Under the pieces are notes generated by a model. That model did not search any database. It was not told the origin of the DNA and saw only the letters and a list, made by a program, of their open reading frames with translations. The position numbers and the translations under genes were made by a program. This document shows positions 44,905 through 53,965 of a stretch of 64,000 nt of DNA, one piece after another. Origin of the DNA: Roseovarius indicus (GTDB taxonomy: Bacteria; Pseudomonadota; Alphaproteobacteria; Rhodobacterales; Rhodobacteraceae). The first letter of the stretch is position 1. Each line of letters opens with the position of its first letter. The DNA is taken from contig NZ_CP031598.1 in the NCBI RefSeq assembly GCF_008728195.1, forward strand, positions 992,001 through 1,056,000. The letters are read 5' to 3'.

Positions 44905-45582
44905 ATGGCAAGAACCGATATCCAAGCCGACGCGCGCCGGGCTTTCGATGTACTCAAGTCCGGAGGCAGTGCGATCCTGCCGATGGATGTAGGTTATTCC
45001 CTGATCGGGGGATCGACGCCCTCACTGATCAGGATTTTCGATGCCAAGCAACGGGCCGAACACAAGCTGAACGCCATGATCGGCGACAACACCATGTCAG
45101 AGGACTTGCACGACCTGACACCGGAACAGCGCGACGTGGTGAACTGCCTCACCAAGGAACGAGGCTTGCCGCTCGGCATCATTGCACCGGCACATCCGGA
45201 CCATCCTCTGATCGAGGCGCTTGACGAGGAGGGGCTGCGCCGGTCGACCCGGGATGGCACGGTCTGCATGCTTCTCAATGCCGGAGCGTTTCATGCAGAA
45301 ATTTCCCGGCTGAGCCGCGAAGAATGCCATCCGCTCTTCGGGTCATCCGCGAACCGTACGATGCAGGGCACAAAGTTCCGCGTCGAGGATATCGAACCCG
45401 AGATCCGCGATGTTGCTGACGTCATCGTGGATTACGGACTGCGCAAATATCACCTGTACGAAAAGAGTTCGACCCTTCTGGACCTCAGCGAAATGAAGGT
45501 CGTACGGATCGGGTCATGCTACGAACTCATCACCGACGCTCTTGAGCTCGAATTCGGGATCAGTTTGAAACAGGCAGCCTAA
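44905..45582 (+). CDS. YrdC/Sua5-domain protein in a catabolic operon, copy 2
   Basis: A 225-aa paralogue of the protein at 41266. Shared marks are Arg-Ser-Thr-(Lys/Arg)-x-Gly-Thr, Leu-Leu-Asn-Ala-Gly, Gly-Ser-Ser-Ala-Asn, Val-Asp-Tyr-Gly-Leu and a late Arg-x-Gly-x-Cys-Tyr-Glu. The nucleotide element is weaker (Lys-Gln-Arg in place of Lys-Gly-Arg, without the Lys-Pro-Asn that follows in copy 1). So the pair may be unequal partners, one active and one structural. ATG 44905 has AAGGA 7 nt before it. The open frame extends upstream, but only as shadow of the lyase gene. Confidence 0.76.
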   Translation: MARTDIQADARRAFDVLKSGGSAILPMDVGYSLIGGSTPSLIRIFDAKQRAEHKLNAMIGDNTMSEDLHDLTPEQRDVVNCLTKERGLPLGIIAPAHPDHPLIEALDEEGLRRSTRDGTVCMLLNAGAFHAEISRLSREECHPLFGSSANRTMQGTKFRVEDIEPEIRDVADVIVDYGLRKYHLYEKSSTLLDLSEMKVVRIGSCYELITDALELEFGISLKQAA

Positions 45583-45805
45583 TGGTCGCGGGGATGTCAT
45601 TATCGAACACCTCGGCTATCGCATGTCTATTTTGTTGGGGTCTTAGGTGGACTGGGTCTATTCTCGTCGGCCTGCCAACTAGGCGATCATCGTGTAGGAT
45701 AACCATCGCGTCTTGACCAACGGTTCCTATGAGTGCACCCTCCCTTTCGTTTTTCGTTCTGGGTACTTTGTCGGCCGAAGTAAGGCGCCTCTCGAAAGGT
45801 TTTCC

Positions 45806-46729
45806 ATGCAAGACCGGCAGATCATGGGGCTGATCGCGACATTCGTGGCCGTGGCCGATCTCGGAAGCTTCAAACGGGCGGCGGAACGGGTCGGCAGATC
45901 GCCTGCCGCGGTCAGTGGTCAGATCGCCCAATTGGAAGAGATCGTGGGCGTCCGGCTTCTGGTCCGGACAACGCGGTCTGTTCGGCTTTCCGATGCGGGG
46001 GAAGAGTTCCTGATCCGCGGGCGCCGTATTCTCAACGAGACCGACAGGCTGTTGCGCGACTTCAAGGCGAACACCGCGGCCTTTTCGGGCAGTGTCGAGC
46101 TGTCGGTCTCTCCGACCATCGCGGTCAGCATCATCCCCGAGGCGATCAAGCGGATCGAGGCAGAGCAGCCTGACGTGAAGGTATCGCTGCTAGAGGCACT
46201 GCGCACGGACATGCTCAACTCGGTTGAAAGCGGGGCGGTCGATTTTGGCATGGGGCCCTATTCGGACGTGCCCGAGGTGCTGGAATTCTCGCCGCTCTTC
46301 GAGCAGGAATTCAAACTCATTCTGCCCGAGACGCACCCGATTGCGCGGCGTGGCTTTGCCGAAGCGGGGGACTTGGACCATCTTCACCTGATGTGCCCCA
46401 GCAAGGGCAGCACAGCGCGCGGTGTTCTGGACGAGCTGGCGCGGCGGGCGGATATCACGATTTTACCCCGGCATGAGAGCATGCAATATCCGACGCTCTA
46501 CGCGCTTGTCGCGGCCGGGCTCGGGGCCACCGTCATGCCCGTGGTCGACCCGCGCCTGCTTGTCGCGTCAAGGCTGGTGGCGCTGTCCTTCAAGGATCAG
46601 CGCGCCTCGCGAACGATCGGAAAGATTTCGCGCAGGGGCGAGAAACTGTCGCCGGTCGCCGACCTTCTGCTGGAGACAGTCGTGAACACGGCCGCGAAGA
46701 ATGCCGACCGGCTGGGCCTGGCCATCTGA
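45806..46729 (+). CDS. LysR-family transcriptional regulator
   Basis: A 307-aa regulator. An N-terminal helix-turn-helix has Ser-Phe-Lys-Arg-Ala-Ala-Glu-Arg-Val-Gly-Arg-Ser-Pro-Ala-Ala-Val-Ser, and Leu-Glu-Glu-Ile-Val-Gly-Val-Arg-Leu-Leu-Val-Arg-Thr-Thr-Arg. The periplasmic-binding-like sensor domain follows. ATG 45806 with AAAGG upstream is preferred over a start at 45713. Unusually for LysR genes it points the same way as the operon it probably controls (46826-56050), with an AT-rich gap (46730-46800) where its operator may lie. Confidence 0.88.
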   Translation: MQDRQIMGLIATFVAVADLGSFKRAAERVGRSPAAVSGQIAQLEEIVGVRLLVRTTRSVRLSDAGEEFLIRGRRILNETDRLLRDFKANTAAFSGSVELSVSPTIAVSIIPEAIKRIEAEQPDVKVSLLEALRTDMLNSVESGAVDFGMGPYSDVPEVLEFSPLFEQEFKLILPETHPIARRGFAEAGDLDHLHLMCPSKGSTARGVLDELARRADITILPRHESMQYPTLYALVAAGLGATVMPVVDPRLLVASRLVALSFKDQRASRTIGKISRRGEKLSPVADLLLETVVNTAAKNADRLGLAI

Positions 46730-46825
46730 TTGTTCAAAATTTCTGTCTTATTATTCGGGTATTTTAGTTTTTGTTAATGAATGACTTTGGATAGCCTTTC
46801 CCTTGCGCGAACAGGGAGGACCCTA

Positions 46826-47422
46826 GTGAAACTGTTTATGTCGGGCAATTCGCCCTACGCACGAAAAGTGCGCGTCATGCTGCGCGAGCTTGGAAAGGCC
46901 GACAGCGTGGAGGAGGTACCCGTGAACCCTCGCGATCCCGCGACGGGCTTCTGGGATCTCAACCCGGTCGGGCGAATCCCGGCCTTGTCGCTCGACTCTG
47001 GCGTGACGATCGTCGAATCCGATCTTGTCTGCCGGTATCTCGATGGTCTTTTGGCCCACGGGAAACTGCACAGCCCGGTGGATGGCGACCCCGACCGTTT
47101 GCGCATTCTCGGGCTTGCGCAGGGCGTTCTCGACAAGGGCATGATCGCCCGTGTCGAAAAGCAGCGCCCCGGCGGGCCCGATCAGGACGAGTTTGTCGAC
47201 ACCCATCAAAAGGCGGTCTGCCGTGCTCTTGATGTGCTCGACGATGTCGCGCCAGATACGGTCGACGTGCCCGACATGGCCGACATTGCCGCCGTCTGCG
47301 CGGCCGACTGGGTCGGCTTTCGTCATCCAGAACTGAATATTCTCGAGACCCGCTCGCGCCTGGCGAACTGGGTGTCGGTGTTGAACGCGCGGCCCGCCTT
47401 CGCCGCCACACGCCCCGGCTGA
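46826..47422 (+). CDS. glutathione S-transferase family protein
   Basis: A 198-aa GST. The thioredoxin-like N-terminus has Ser-Pro-Tyr-Ala-Arg-Lys-Val (catalytic Ser site), Gly-Arg-Ile-Pro-Ala-Leu (cis-Pro) and Glu-Ser-Asp-Leu-Val (glutathione-binding Glu-Ser). The helical C-terminal domain follows. GTG 46826, 5 nt after GGGAGGA, gives the correct family start. An upstream ATG at 46781 adds 15 residues that do not fit. It opens the operon with a DctP transporter, so it may open or dehalogenate a substrate with glutathione. This is not proven. Confidence 0.85.
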   Translation: MKLFMSGNSPYARKVRVMLRELGKADSVEEVPVNPRDPATGFWDLNPVGRIPALSLDSGVTIVESDLVCRYLDGLLAHGKLHSPVDGDPDRLRILGLAQGVLDKGMIARVEKQRPGGPDQDEFVDTHQKAVCRALDVLDDVAPDTVDVPDMADIAAVCAADWVGFRHPELNILETRSRLANWVSVLNARPAFAATRPG

Positions 47423-47468
47423 GGCCGGGTCGTCAGCAAAGCTTGAAGGTCAAACCTGGGAGGAAACC

Positions 47469-48494
47469 ATGAAAAGACGCGAACTTCTCAAGATGAGCGC
47501 CGCCGCGGGCGGCCTGGTGGCCATGCCGGCCGTTCTGCGCGCGGCAAGTGCCGTGGAACTGACCGTGGTGCACGGCAGCCCCAACAAACACGTGATCTCT
47601 GCCGGCGGCGTCGAGCCCTGGATGAACAAGCTCAAGGAGCTGGTCGGCGACGCCGTGTCGTACAATTATTTCCCGGCCGGACAGCTGGCGAACCTCAAGG
47701 GCCTTATGAACGCGGTTCAGACCGGCGTGGCCGACGCCGTGCCGGTGCCGATCGGCTATGTCAGCGACAAGATGCCCCTGAACGGTGTTTCGACGCTGCC
47801 CGGGCTGGGCTCGTCGGCGCGCACGAATATCGACACCTACGCCGCCGCGATCCAGACGCCCGAGCTGATGGGCGAGTTCGACGAGAACGGGATCGTACCG
47901 ATCTGGAACATGGCGTACCCGCCTTACCAGCTGTTCTCGTCCAAGGGCGCCATTCCCAGCCTTGCCGAGTTCGAGGGCCGCGTCATCCGCTCGGCCGGTG
48001 GCAGCATGAACCTTGCCATCGAGTCGCTGGGCGCCGCGCCGGCCGAGATTTCCGCCAGCGACATCTACGTCGCGATGGAACGGGGCACGGTCAACGCGAC
48101 GCTTTCGGCCTTCAGCAGCGTGAAGGGCTACGGCGTGCAGGAGCTCTGTGACGCCGCCAGCACCAACGGCTCGTTCGGGACGTTCACCAACGTCTTCTCG
48201 ATCCGGCAAGAAAAGTGGGACACGATCCCGGCCGAGATCCAGGATGCGATCATGGAAGCCGGCAAATTCACCGAACAGCATGTCGGCGACCTGATGGATT
48301 CCGACACCGAGACGCTGGGCAAGGAATTCTCCGAGCTCGGCATGGATCTTTACGAGTTCCCGCCCGAGGAGCTGGACAAGATCAACGGCGCGCTGGAATC
48401 CGTCCACGACAGCTGGGTCGAACGCCTTGCGGGCCGGGGTCTTCCGGCCGAGGCGGCGCTTGAGAAATACCGCAAGGCCGCAAAACAGGCATGA
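47469..48494 (+). CDS. dctP: TRAP transporter solute-binding protein (DctP)
   Basis: A 341-aa periplasmic protein of the DctP family. It starts Met-Lys-Arg-Arg-Glu-Leu-Leu-Lys, a twin-arginine type signal with cleavage after Arg-Ala-Ala-Ser-Ala. The ligand-binding Arg region reads Phe-Glu-Gly-Arg-Val-Ile-Arg-Ser-Ala-Gly-Gly (near 166-176), which normally contacts a carboxylate. The small and large permeases follow, overlapping or close by. It imports a carboxylic acid, probably the substrate of the dioxygenase/dehydrogenase set downstream. Confidence 0.9.
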   Translation: MKRRELLKMSAAAGGLVAMPAVLRAASAVELTVVHGSPNKHVISAGGVEPWMNKLKELVGDAVSYNYFPAGQLANLKGLMNAVQTGVADAVPVPIGYVSDKMPLNGVSTLPGLGSSARTNIDTYAAAIQTPELMGEFDENGIVPIWNMAYPPYQLFSSKGAIPSLAEFEGRVIRSAGGSMNLAIESLGAAPAEISASDIYVAMERGTVNATLSAFSSVKGYGVQELCDAASTNGSFGTFTNVFSIRQEKWDTIPAEIQDAIMEAGKFTEQHVGDLMDSDTETLGKEFSELGMDLYEFPPEELDKINGALESVHDSWVERLAGRGLPAEAALEKYRKAAKQA

Positions 48495-49018
48495 CATCGG
48501 GCGCCTTCAAAAGAACGGTGGGGGCAGCCGACCACGCCTTGCGCGCGGTCGAGAATGTCCTCATCGTCGTGGGCGGGGCGGCCATCGCCCTTGCGATGGT
48601 GTTCGTCAGTTCAGATGCCGTGATGCGGCATCTGTTCTCTGCCCCGCTCACGTTTCAATACACGCTGACTGAAAGCTACCTGATGGTGATGGGCTTTTCC
48701 CTGGCACTTCCCTGGGGATACCGGACAGGCGGGCGTATCCGCATCCAGCTATTGCTCAACACCATTCCCAAGGGGCCGCGCATCCTGCTTTTGCGGGCCG
48801 GGAATATCCTGGCAGCCATCTACCTGACGTTCATCTGCTGGCAGGCCCTGGGAAAGACAACCGACGCCTTCGTCAAGAACGACCTGATGATGGGCGTGAT
48901 CGACTGGCCGGTTGGATGGTCATGGGTATGGATTCCGATCGGGATGTTCATGCTCGTCCTTCGGCTTCTCGTCGATGCTTTCAGCGACTTCGACCCAGAC
49001 GCGCCCGCGGCGCACTAA
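48491..49018 (+). CDS. dctQ: TRAP transporter small permease (DctQ)
   Basis: A 175-aa membrane protein with four hydrophobic helices. It carries Phe-Gln-Tyr-Thr-Leu-Thr-Glu-Ser-Tyr and Tyr-Arg-Thr-Gly-Gly-Arg-Ile-Arg-Ile, common in DctQ. The ATG overlaps the dctP stop codon (ATGA). It forms the membrane part with DctM. Confidence 0.9.
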   Translation: MTSGAFKRTVGAADHALRAVENVLIVVGGAAIALAMVFVSSDAVMRHLFSAPLTFQYTLTESYLMVMGFSLALPWGYRTGGRIRIQLLLNTIPKGPRILLLRAGNILAAIYLTFICWQALGKTTDAFVKNDLMMGVIDWPVGWSWVWIPIGMFMLVLRLLVDAFSDFDPDAPAAH

Positions 49019-49034
49019 CCCGACAGGCCCGTTC

Positions 49035-50321
49035 ATGACCATACTCGCCGGCACTCTGCTGCTGATCCTGTTTCTTTTGCTTGGTCTGCCCGTTGGCTTC
49101 GCCCTTGGCGTGGCGGGTAGCATCAGCCTGCTGTTCGTGGCCCCGCAGGCCACCGTTCTGGGCCTGATGACAGAGGTCGTGCACCACACCTTTGCCAATT
49201 ACGTGATCCTGACGATCCCGGCCTTCGTGATGATGTCGGAGTTTCTCAGCGCGGGCGGCATCGCCGACGACATGATGATCGCGTGCAACCGGCTGATGCG
49301 AAAGGTCAAGGGCGGGCTGGCCATGGCCTGTGTTCTGGCCGGCGCCGTTCTGGCGGCCACGTCCGGCTCAAGCACGGCCTCGGTGGCCACCATCGCCCGG
49401 GCCGCCTACCCGACGATGAGCCGGCTGGGCTACAACCCCGGCCTCGCGATCGGCACGATCTCGATCGCGGGCACGCTGGCCATCATGATCCCGCCGTCGA
49501 TCGCGCTTGTCGTCTACGGCATCCTGACCGAGGAATCGATCGGCAAACTGTTCATCGCCGGCATCGGCCCGGGGGTGGTGACGGGGCTGGGCTACATGGT
49601 CGCGATCCGCCTGGTGCTCTGGCGCAACCCTGACTGGGCGCCGTCGCATGACGATGCCCTGACCGATGCCGAAGGCCACCGGCTCGAACAGAAGGGGCGG
49701 GTCTGGCCGGTAGTGTTGCTGGTCGTGCTCGTGCTGGGCAGTCTCTATTCCGGGCTGGCGACGCCAACCGAAGTGGGCGCCATCGGGGCGGTCGGGGCCT
49801 TCCTGCTGTCGCTCTCGCTTGGCCGGCTGCGCGCCGGCACCGCGGCCACCGCCATCGGCAACACGCTGCGGACCAGCGCGATGATCGTGACGATCATATT
49901 CGGCGCGCTGATGTTCGGGTATTTCATGACCTACACCCAGGTCACCAACCGGCTGCTCGATTTCATCGCCGCATCCGATATCTCGCCGCATCTCGTGCTG
50001 GTGCTGATCCTTCTGATGTATCTCCTGCTGGGCATGCTGATGGATCAGTTCGCGATCCTCGTGCTGACGGTGCCGGTCAGCTACTCGATCGTCACGGGCC
50101 TCGGCTTCGACCCGATCTGGTTCGGCATCCTGATCGTCAAGACCGCCGAGATCGGGCTGGTGACGCCGCCTGTGGGCCTGAACGTCTTCATTGCCTCAGC
50201 TGCCACCCAGACCCCCACCAAGGTCGGGTTCAAGGGCGTCGCCCCCTTCGTCGCGGTCGAGCTGGTGCTGCTGGCGCTGCTCGTGTCCTTCCCGGAAATC
50301 TCTCTGTTTCTCGTGAACTAG
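49035..50321 (+). CDS. dctM: TRAP transporter large permease (DctM)
   Basis: A 428-aa membrane protein with about 12 helices. Typical parts are Thr-Ser-Gly-Ser-Ser-Thr-Ala-Ser-Val-Ala-Thr, Ile-Pro-Pro-Ser-Ile and, near the end, Val-Thr-Pro-Pro-Val-Gly-Leu-Asn-Val-Phe, the same ending seen in the partial DctM at the window start. ATG 49035 is 16 bp after dctQ. Codon positions before it are out-of-phase dctQ sequence. Confidence 0.9.
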   Translation: MTILAGTLLLILFLLLGLPVGFALGVAGSISLLFVAPQATVLGLMTEVVHHTFANYVILTIPAFVMMSEFLSAGGIADDMMIACNRLMRKVKGGLAMACVLAGAVLAATSGSSTASVATIARAAYPTMSRLGYNPGLAIGTISIAGTLAIMIPPSIALVVYGILTEESIGKLFIAGIGPGVVTGLGYMVAIRLVLWRNPDWAPSHDDALTDAEGHRLEQKGRVWPVVLLVVLVLGSLYSGLATPTEVGAIGAVGAFLLSLSLGRLRAGTAATAIGNTLRTSAMIVTIIFGALMFGYFMTYTQVTNRLLDFIAASDISPHLVLVLILLMYLLLGMLMDQFAILVLTVPVSYSIVTGLGFDPIWFGILIVKTAEIGLVTPPVGLNVFIASAATQTPTKVGFKGVAPFVAVELVLLALLVSFPEISLFLVN

Positions 50322-50334
50322 CCCGGAGGCCAGA

Positions 50335-51234
50335 ATGAAACTTTTCACCTACAGCCTTCAGAGCGACAGACCCCGCGCCGGGTTTGCCCTGAACGGGGAC
50401 TACTTCGATCTGGGCGCCGCCCTTGTCGCACGCGGCAAGACGGATCAGGCCGATCTCGTTCAGAACGGCGGCCTTCGCGCCATGCTCGAACACGGGCTGC
50501 TCGACGATCCAACCCTTCGCGACGTGACCGCCGCCGCGGGGCCGGAGAAACTTGACCCTGACGCTATCCGGTTCCTTCCACCCACGGGCCGGCCCGCCAA
50601 CGTGATCGGCGTCGGGCGCAACTACGGGGCCCACGCGCTGGAAGGCGGTCTGCAGGCTCAGGAAGAGCCCCGGCTTTTCGCAAAGCTGACCTCCTCCGTC
50701 ATCGGCCACCGCGAACCGATCCGCCGACCCGCAGGCGTGACCAAGCTCGATTGGGAAGGCGAGATCGGCGTCGTCATCGGCAAGACCGTACGGGGCGTGG
50801 ATGAAGCCGGCGCGCTGGGCGCGATCGCGGGCTACATCCCCCTCAATGACGTGACGGCCCGGGAATTCCAGTTCGACAGAAGCCCCGGTCAGACGACCTT
50901 TGCGAAAAGCCTCGACACGTTCTGCCCGGCCGGGCCGGTCATGCTGGCCGCCGGTGACAAGGTCGACCCCGGGGGGCTGTCGCTGCGCACCTTCCTGAAC
51001 GACGACCTCGTTCAGGAAGGCAAGACAGACGACCTGATCTTTCCGATCCCCTACCTGGTCAGCTTCATCAGCCGGTACGTGACCCTGTCGCCGGGCGACA
51101 TCATCGCCTCTGGCACGCCCGCCGGCGTGGGCCATTTCCGGGAGCCGCCCGCGTACCTGCAGCCGGGCGACGAGGTGCGGGTCGAGGTCGAGGGGCTGCC
51201 GGCCCTCGTCAATCCGGTCGTGGATGAAAGCTGA
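50335..51234 (+). CDS. fumarylacetoacetate hydrolase (FAH) family protein
   Basis: A 299-aa FAH-superfamily enzyme. Members hydrolyse acylpyruvates, decarboxylate oxaloacetate or hydrate 2-keto-4-pentenoates. Metal ligands are visible in Asp-Trp-Glu-Gly-Glu-Ile-Gly-Val-Val-Ile-Gly (about 138-148), followed by Asn-Asp-Val-Thr-Ala-Arg-Glu. The loop Gly-Val-Gly-Arg-Asn-Tyr-Gly-Ala-His is also conserved. An N-terminal cap of about 85 residues is present. It follows dctM after 13 bp and precedes an Ldh2-type dehydrogenase, so it probably acts on a 2-keto acid of the pathway. Confidence 0.87.
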   Translation: MKLFTYSLQSDRPRAGFALNGDYFDLGAALVARGKTDQADLVQNGGLRAMLEHGLLDDPTLRDVTAAAGPEKLDPDAIRFLPPTGRPANVIGVGRNYGAHALEGGLQAQEEPRLFAKLTSSVIGHREPIRRPAGVTKLDWEGEIGVVIGKTVRGVDEAGALGAIAGYIPLNDVTAREFQFDRSPGQTTFAKSLDTFCPAGPVMLAAGDKVDPGGLSLRTFLNDDLVQEGKTDDLIFPIPYLVSFISRYVTLSPGDIIASGTPAGVGHFREPPAYLQPGDEVRVEVEGLPALVNPVVDES

Positions 51235-51249
51235 GGAGCCAACGAAAGA

Positions 51250-52374
51250 ATGAGCGAAGACAAACAAGACACCCTTTATGACGCCCAATCCGTTCGCAGG
51301 CAGGCGGCCGAGGTTCTGTCCGCGTGGGGCATGGGGCCCGAGAACGTCGCGCTGACCGCCGAGGCGATGCTCGATTGCGACCTGCGCGGGATCGGCACGC
51401 ACGGGATATCCCTGCTTGCGCTGTACGAAAAGTGGCGTGAGGGCGGCAACTTCAACCTCGGTGCCGATGATCGCGTGCTGAACGACGGCCTCGGCTACGC
51501 CAGCATCGACGCCCAGGGCGGGCTTGGCTTCCCGGTCTCGGTGCGCGCCGTCGACCTGGCCTGCGAAAAGGCACGAGAGGTCGGCGTGGCCGCCGTCACC
51601 GTCAACAACTCGCGTCACTTCGGGGCCGCCGGCTATTACGCCCGGCGCGGGGCAGAGCAGGGCATGATCGTGCTCGTCGCCTCCTCCACCAAGGTGGTGT
51701 GCGTCGTGCCGCCGGGCGCGGGCGAGTCCGTTCTGGGCACCAACCCGCTGGCTTACGGCGTGCCGCGACAGGGCACGCACCCGATCGTGTTCGACATGGC
51801 CACCTCGACGGCCGCCGGCAACAAGATCCGTCTGTTCCAGCTGACGGGCGACCCCGTGCCCGAAGGCTGGGTCGTCGATGGCGAGGGCGCCACCGTGACC
51901 GACCCCGAGGTTGCCGCCGAAATCGTGTACGGCAATCGGGCCGGGGGGCTGACCCCGCTGGGCTCGACCCCGCAGATGGGCGCCTTCAAGGGCTACGGGC
52001 TCGCCCTGCTGGGGCATTTCCTTGGCGGTACGCTGGCGGGTGGCGCGTTTACCGGCGCGCGCGGCGACGCGGCGCCCAAGGGCGACAATATCGGCCATTT
52101 CTTCCTGGCGCTCGACCCCGAGAAATTCCGCGGCCTGACAGAGTTTCACACGGACCTCGACATCGTCGACGACACCCTTCGCGCGACACCGCCGGTCGAT
52201 CCCGACCGCCCGGTTCTGCTGCCCGGGGATGTCGAAAAGGCGTTGTCCGACCGGCGCCTCGTCGAAGGCGTGCCCTTGTCATCCGAGCTTGTGGCGCATC
52301 TGCGGCGCATCGCCCAGTCGGCGGGGGCCGAGTTCGTGCTGTCGCCCGTCACCCAATCCACAGAATCAGCCTAG
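51250..52374 (+). CDS. Ldh2/malate-lactate dehydrogenase family oxidoreductase
   Basis: A 374-aa NAD(P)-dependent enzyme of the Ldh2 family (YlbC/AllD, ComC, DpkA types). Conserved blocks are Leu-Arg-Gly-Ile-Gly-Thr-His-Gly (catalytic His near 50), Asn-Ser-Arg-His-Phe-Gly-Ala-Ala-Gly-Tyr-Tyr and Met-Gly-Ala-Phe-Lys-Gly-Tyr-Gly-Leu. It would oxidise a 2-hydroxy acid to a 2-keto acid or reduce a cyclic imine. The neighbours (FAH family, dioxygenase) favour a hydroxy-acid substrate. Confidence 0.87.
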   Translation: MSEDKQDTLYDAQSVRRQAAEVLSAWGMGPENVALTAEAMLDCDLRGIGTHGISLLALYEKWREGGNFNLGADDRVLNDGLGYASIDAQGGLGFPVSVRAVDLACEKAREVGVAAVTVNNSRHFGAAGYYARRGAEQGMIVLVASSTKVVCVVPPGAGESVLGTNPLAYGVPRQGTHPIVFDMATSTAAGNKIRLFQLTGDPVPEGWVVDGEGATVTDPEVAAEIVYGNRAGGLTPLGSTPQMGAFKGYGLALLGHFLGGTLAGGAFTGARGDAAPKGDNIGHFFLALDPEKFRGLTEFHTDLDIVDDTLRATPPVDPDRPVLLPGDVEKALSDRRLVEGVPLSSELVAHLRRIAQSAGAEFVLSPVTQSTESA

Positions 52375-52385
52375 GAGGTATCGAA

Positions 52386-53276
52386 ATGGTTAATGTCGTT
52401 CCCAATGATGACATCATGGGCGCACGGGTCGAAGGCCTCGACCTGTCCAAGCCCATGGACAGGGAAGTCTACGAGACGATCATGCATGCGGTGGGCACCC
52501 ACGGGGTCGTCTGTTTTCCCGACCAGCATCTCGAAGCGGGAGAGCTGAAAGCCTTTGCCCAGAACTTCGGCGGGCTCGAGGTCAACGTCGCCAATTCCTT
52601 CATGGATGACGAGCACCCCGAGGTGATGATCCTGTCGAACATCAAGGAAGACGGCAAGCCCATCGGGCTGGCCGATGCCGGGCAGGACTGGCACACCGAC
52701 ATGTCCTATTCCAAGGATATCGCCTTCGCCAACGTGCTTTACGGCATCAAGATTCCGCGGCGGAACGGCGTGCCGCTCGGCTGCACGGAATTCGCCAACA
52801 TGCACAAGGCCTACGAGGACCTGCCCGACGATATCAAGCAGAAGATCGAAGACCGCACCGCGACGCACGACTTCAACAAATTCTGGGAAAAGATGCGCCG
52901 CGAAAAGGGAAGCACGCGCCCGCCGCTGACGCCGGAACAGCGCGCCAAGAAGCCGCCGGTCTCGCACCCGATGGTGATGACGCACCCGATCACCGGCAAG
53001 AAGGTGCTCTATGCCAACCCGGGCTACACCGTGAAGATCGACGGCATGGACCCCGAGGAAAGCGACGAAATCCTGAAATTCCTGTTCGAGCACCAGCTGC
53101 AGGACAAGTATCGCTACAAGCACCTGTGGTCCGAGAACGACGTCATCATGTGGGACAATATCGGCACGCTGCACAATGCCGTCGCCGATTACGGCCCGGA
53201 TGAGCCGCGCCTCATCAAGCGGTGCCAGGTGATGGCCGACAAGGTGTTCGACTTCGAGTTCAAGGCCACGGCCTGA
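52386..53276 (+). CDS. TauD/TfdA-family Fe(II)/2-oxoglutarate dioxygenase
   Basis: A 296-aa non-haem iron dioxygenase. The facial triad is seen as His and Asp in Trp-His-Thr-Asp-Met-Ser-Tyr (about 102-108) and the distal His in Thr-Leu-His-Asn-Ala-Val near 264. An Arg near the end (Pro-Arg-Leu-Ile-Lys-Arg) would hold 2-oxoglutarate. ATG 52386 follows TAGGAGG. It probably hydroxylates the imported compound, or releases a group from it by hydroxylation as TfdA and TauD do. Substrate unknown. Confidence 0.88.
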   Translation: MVNVVPNDDIMGARVEGLDLSKPMDREVYETIMHAVGTHGVVCFPDQHLEAGELKAFAQNFGGLEVNVANSFMDDEHPEVMILSNIKEDGKPIGLADAGQDWHTDMSYSKDIAFANVLYGIKIPRRNGVPLGCTEFANMHKAYEDLPDDIKQKIEDRTATHDFNKFWEKMRREKGSTRPPLTPEQRAKKPPVSHPMVMTHPITGKKVLYANPGYTVKIDGMDPEESDEILKFLFEHQLQDKYRYKHLWSENDVIMWDNIGTLHNAVADYGPDEPRLIKRCQVMADKVFDFEFKATA

Positions 53277-53283
53277 GCCATGC

Positions 53284-53307
53284 CGGCCCGGCCAAGAGGC
53301 CGGGCCG
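53284..53307. terminator. strong intercistronic hairpin after the dioxygenase gene
   Basis: CGGCCCGGCC (53284-53293) and GGCCGGGCCG (53298-53307) form a perfect 10-bp stem with the tetraloop AAGA. No T tract follows. It lies 8 bp after the dioxygenase stop and may set lower expression of the flavin reductase and later genes. Confidence 0.6.
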
Positions 53308-53344
53308 ACGCCCCAGACAGCCGCACAACAGACAGCAGGACCCA

Positions 53345-53965
53345 ATGCAGTATACCAGCGAAGAGGGCTACGATCCGCTGCCGTTCGACCCGTTCAAGGC
53401 CATCATTGCGCCGCGGCCGATCGGCTGGATCTCGACCCTCGACACAGAAGGGCGCCCGAACCTCGCCCCCTACAGTTTCTTCAATGCCGTCTCGAGCCGG
53501 CCGAACATGATCGGGTTTTCCAGCGACGGCTACAAGCACTCGCCGCGCAACGCCCGGGACACCGGCGAATTCGTCTTCAACCTGTCCACCAGGCCGCTGC
53601 TCGACCAGATGAACCGCACATCGGAAGAACTCGAAGACGGCGTCAACGAATTCGACTTTGCCGGGCTTGGCATGACGCCCTCGAAACTGGTGGCGCCCCC
53701 GCGCGTGACAGAGGCGCCCGCCGCCCTCGAATGCAAGGTGGTGTCCTGTGACGAGTTGACGGACGTGCACGGCGCATCGACCGGCCGCTGGTGGGTCGTG
53801 GGGCAGGTCGTGGCCGTCTATATCGACGATGACTTCATCCGCGACGGCCGCTTCGATACCGCCACGGCGCAACCGCTGGGGCGCTGCGGCTATCGCGATT
53901 ATGCGGCGGCCGACACCCTTTTCGAGCTGCTGCGCCCCACCGATCCGGGGCGCGTGATCAGATGA
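53345..53965 (+). CDS. flavin reductase-like FMN-binding protein
   Basis: A 206-aa protein of the flavin-reductase/FMN-binding split-barrel family. It has Ile-Ala-Pro-Arg-Pro-Ile-Gly-Trp-Ile-Ser-Thr, then Asn-Leu-Ala-Pro-Tyr-Ser-Phe-Phe-Asn and Phe-Val-Phe-Asn-Leu. It may supply reduced flavin or bind FMN as an oxidoreductase itself. No two-component monooxygenase is visible next to it. The start is ATG 53345 and its end overlaps the following dehydrogenase (ATGA). Confidence 0.85.
   Translation: MQYTSEEGYDPLPFDPFKAIIAPRPIGWISTLDTEGRPNLAPYSFFNAVSSRPNMIGFSSDGYKHSPRNARDTGEFVFNLSTRPLLDQMNRTSEELEDGVNEFDFAGLGMTPSKLVAPPRVTEAPAALECKVVSCDELTDVHGASTGRWWVVGQVVAVYIDDDFIRDGRFDTATAQPLGRCGYRDYAAADTLFELLRPTDPGRVIR

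Noticed and set aside
50230..52149. 639-codon open frame on the minus strand
   Set aside because: Antisense to the FAH-family and Ldh2-type genes, no known motif.
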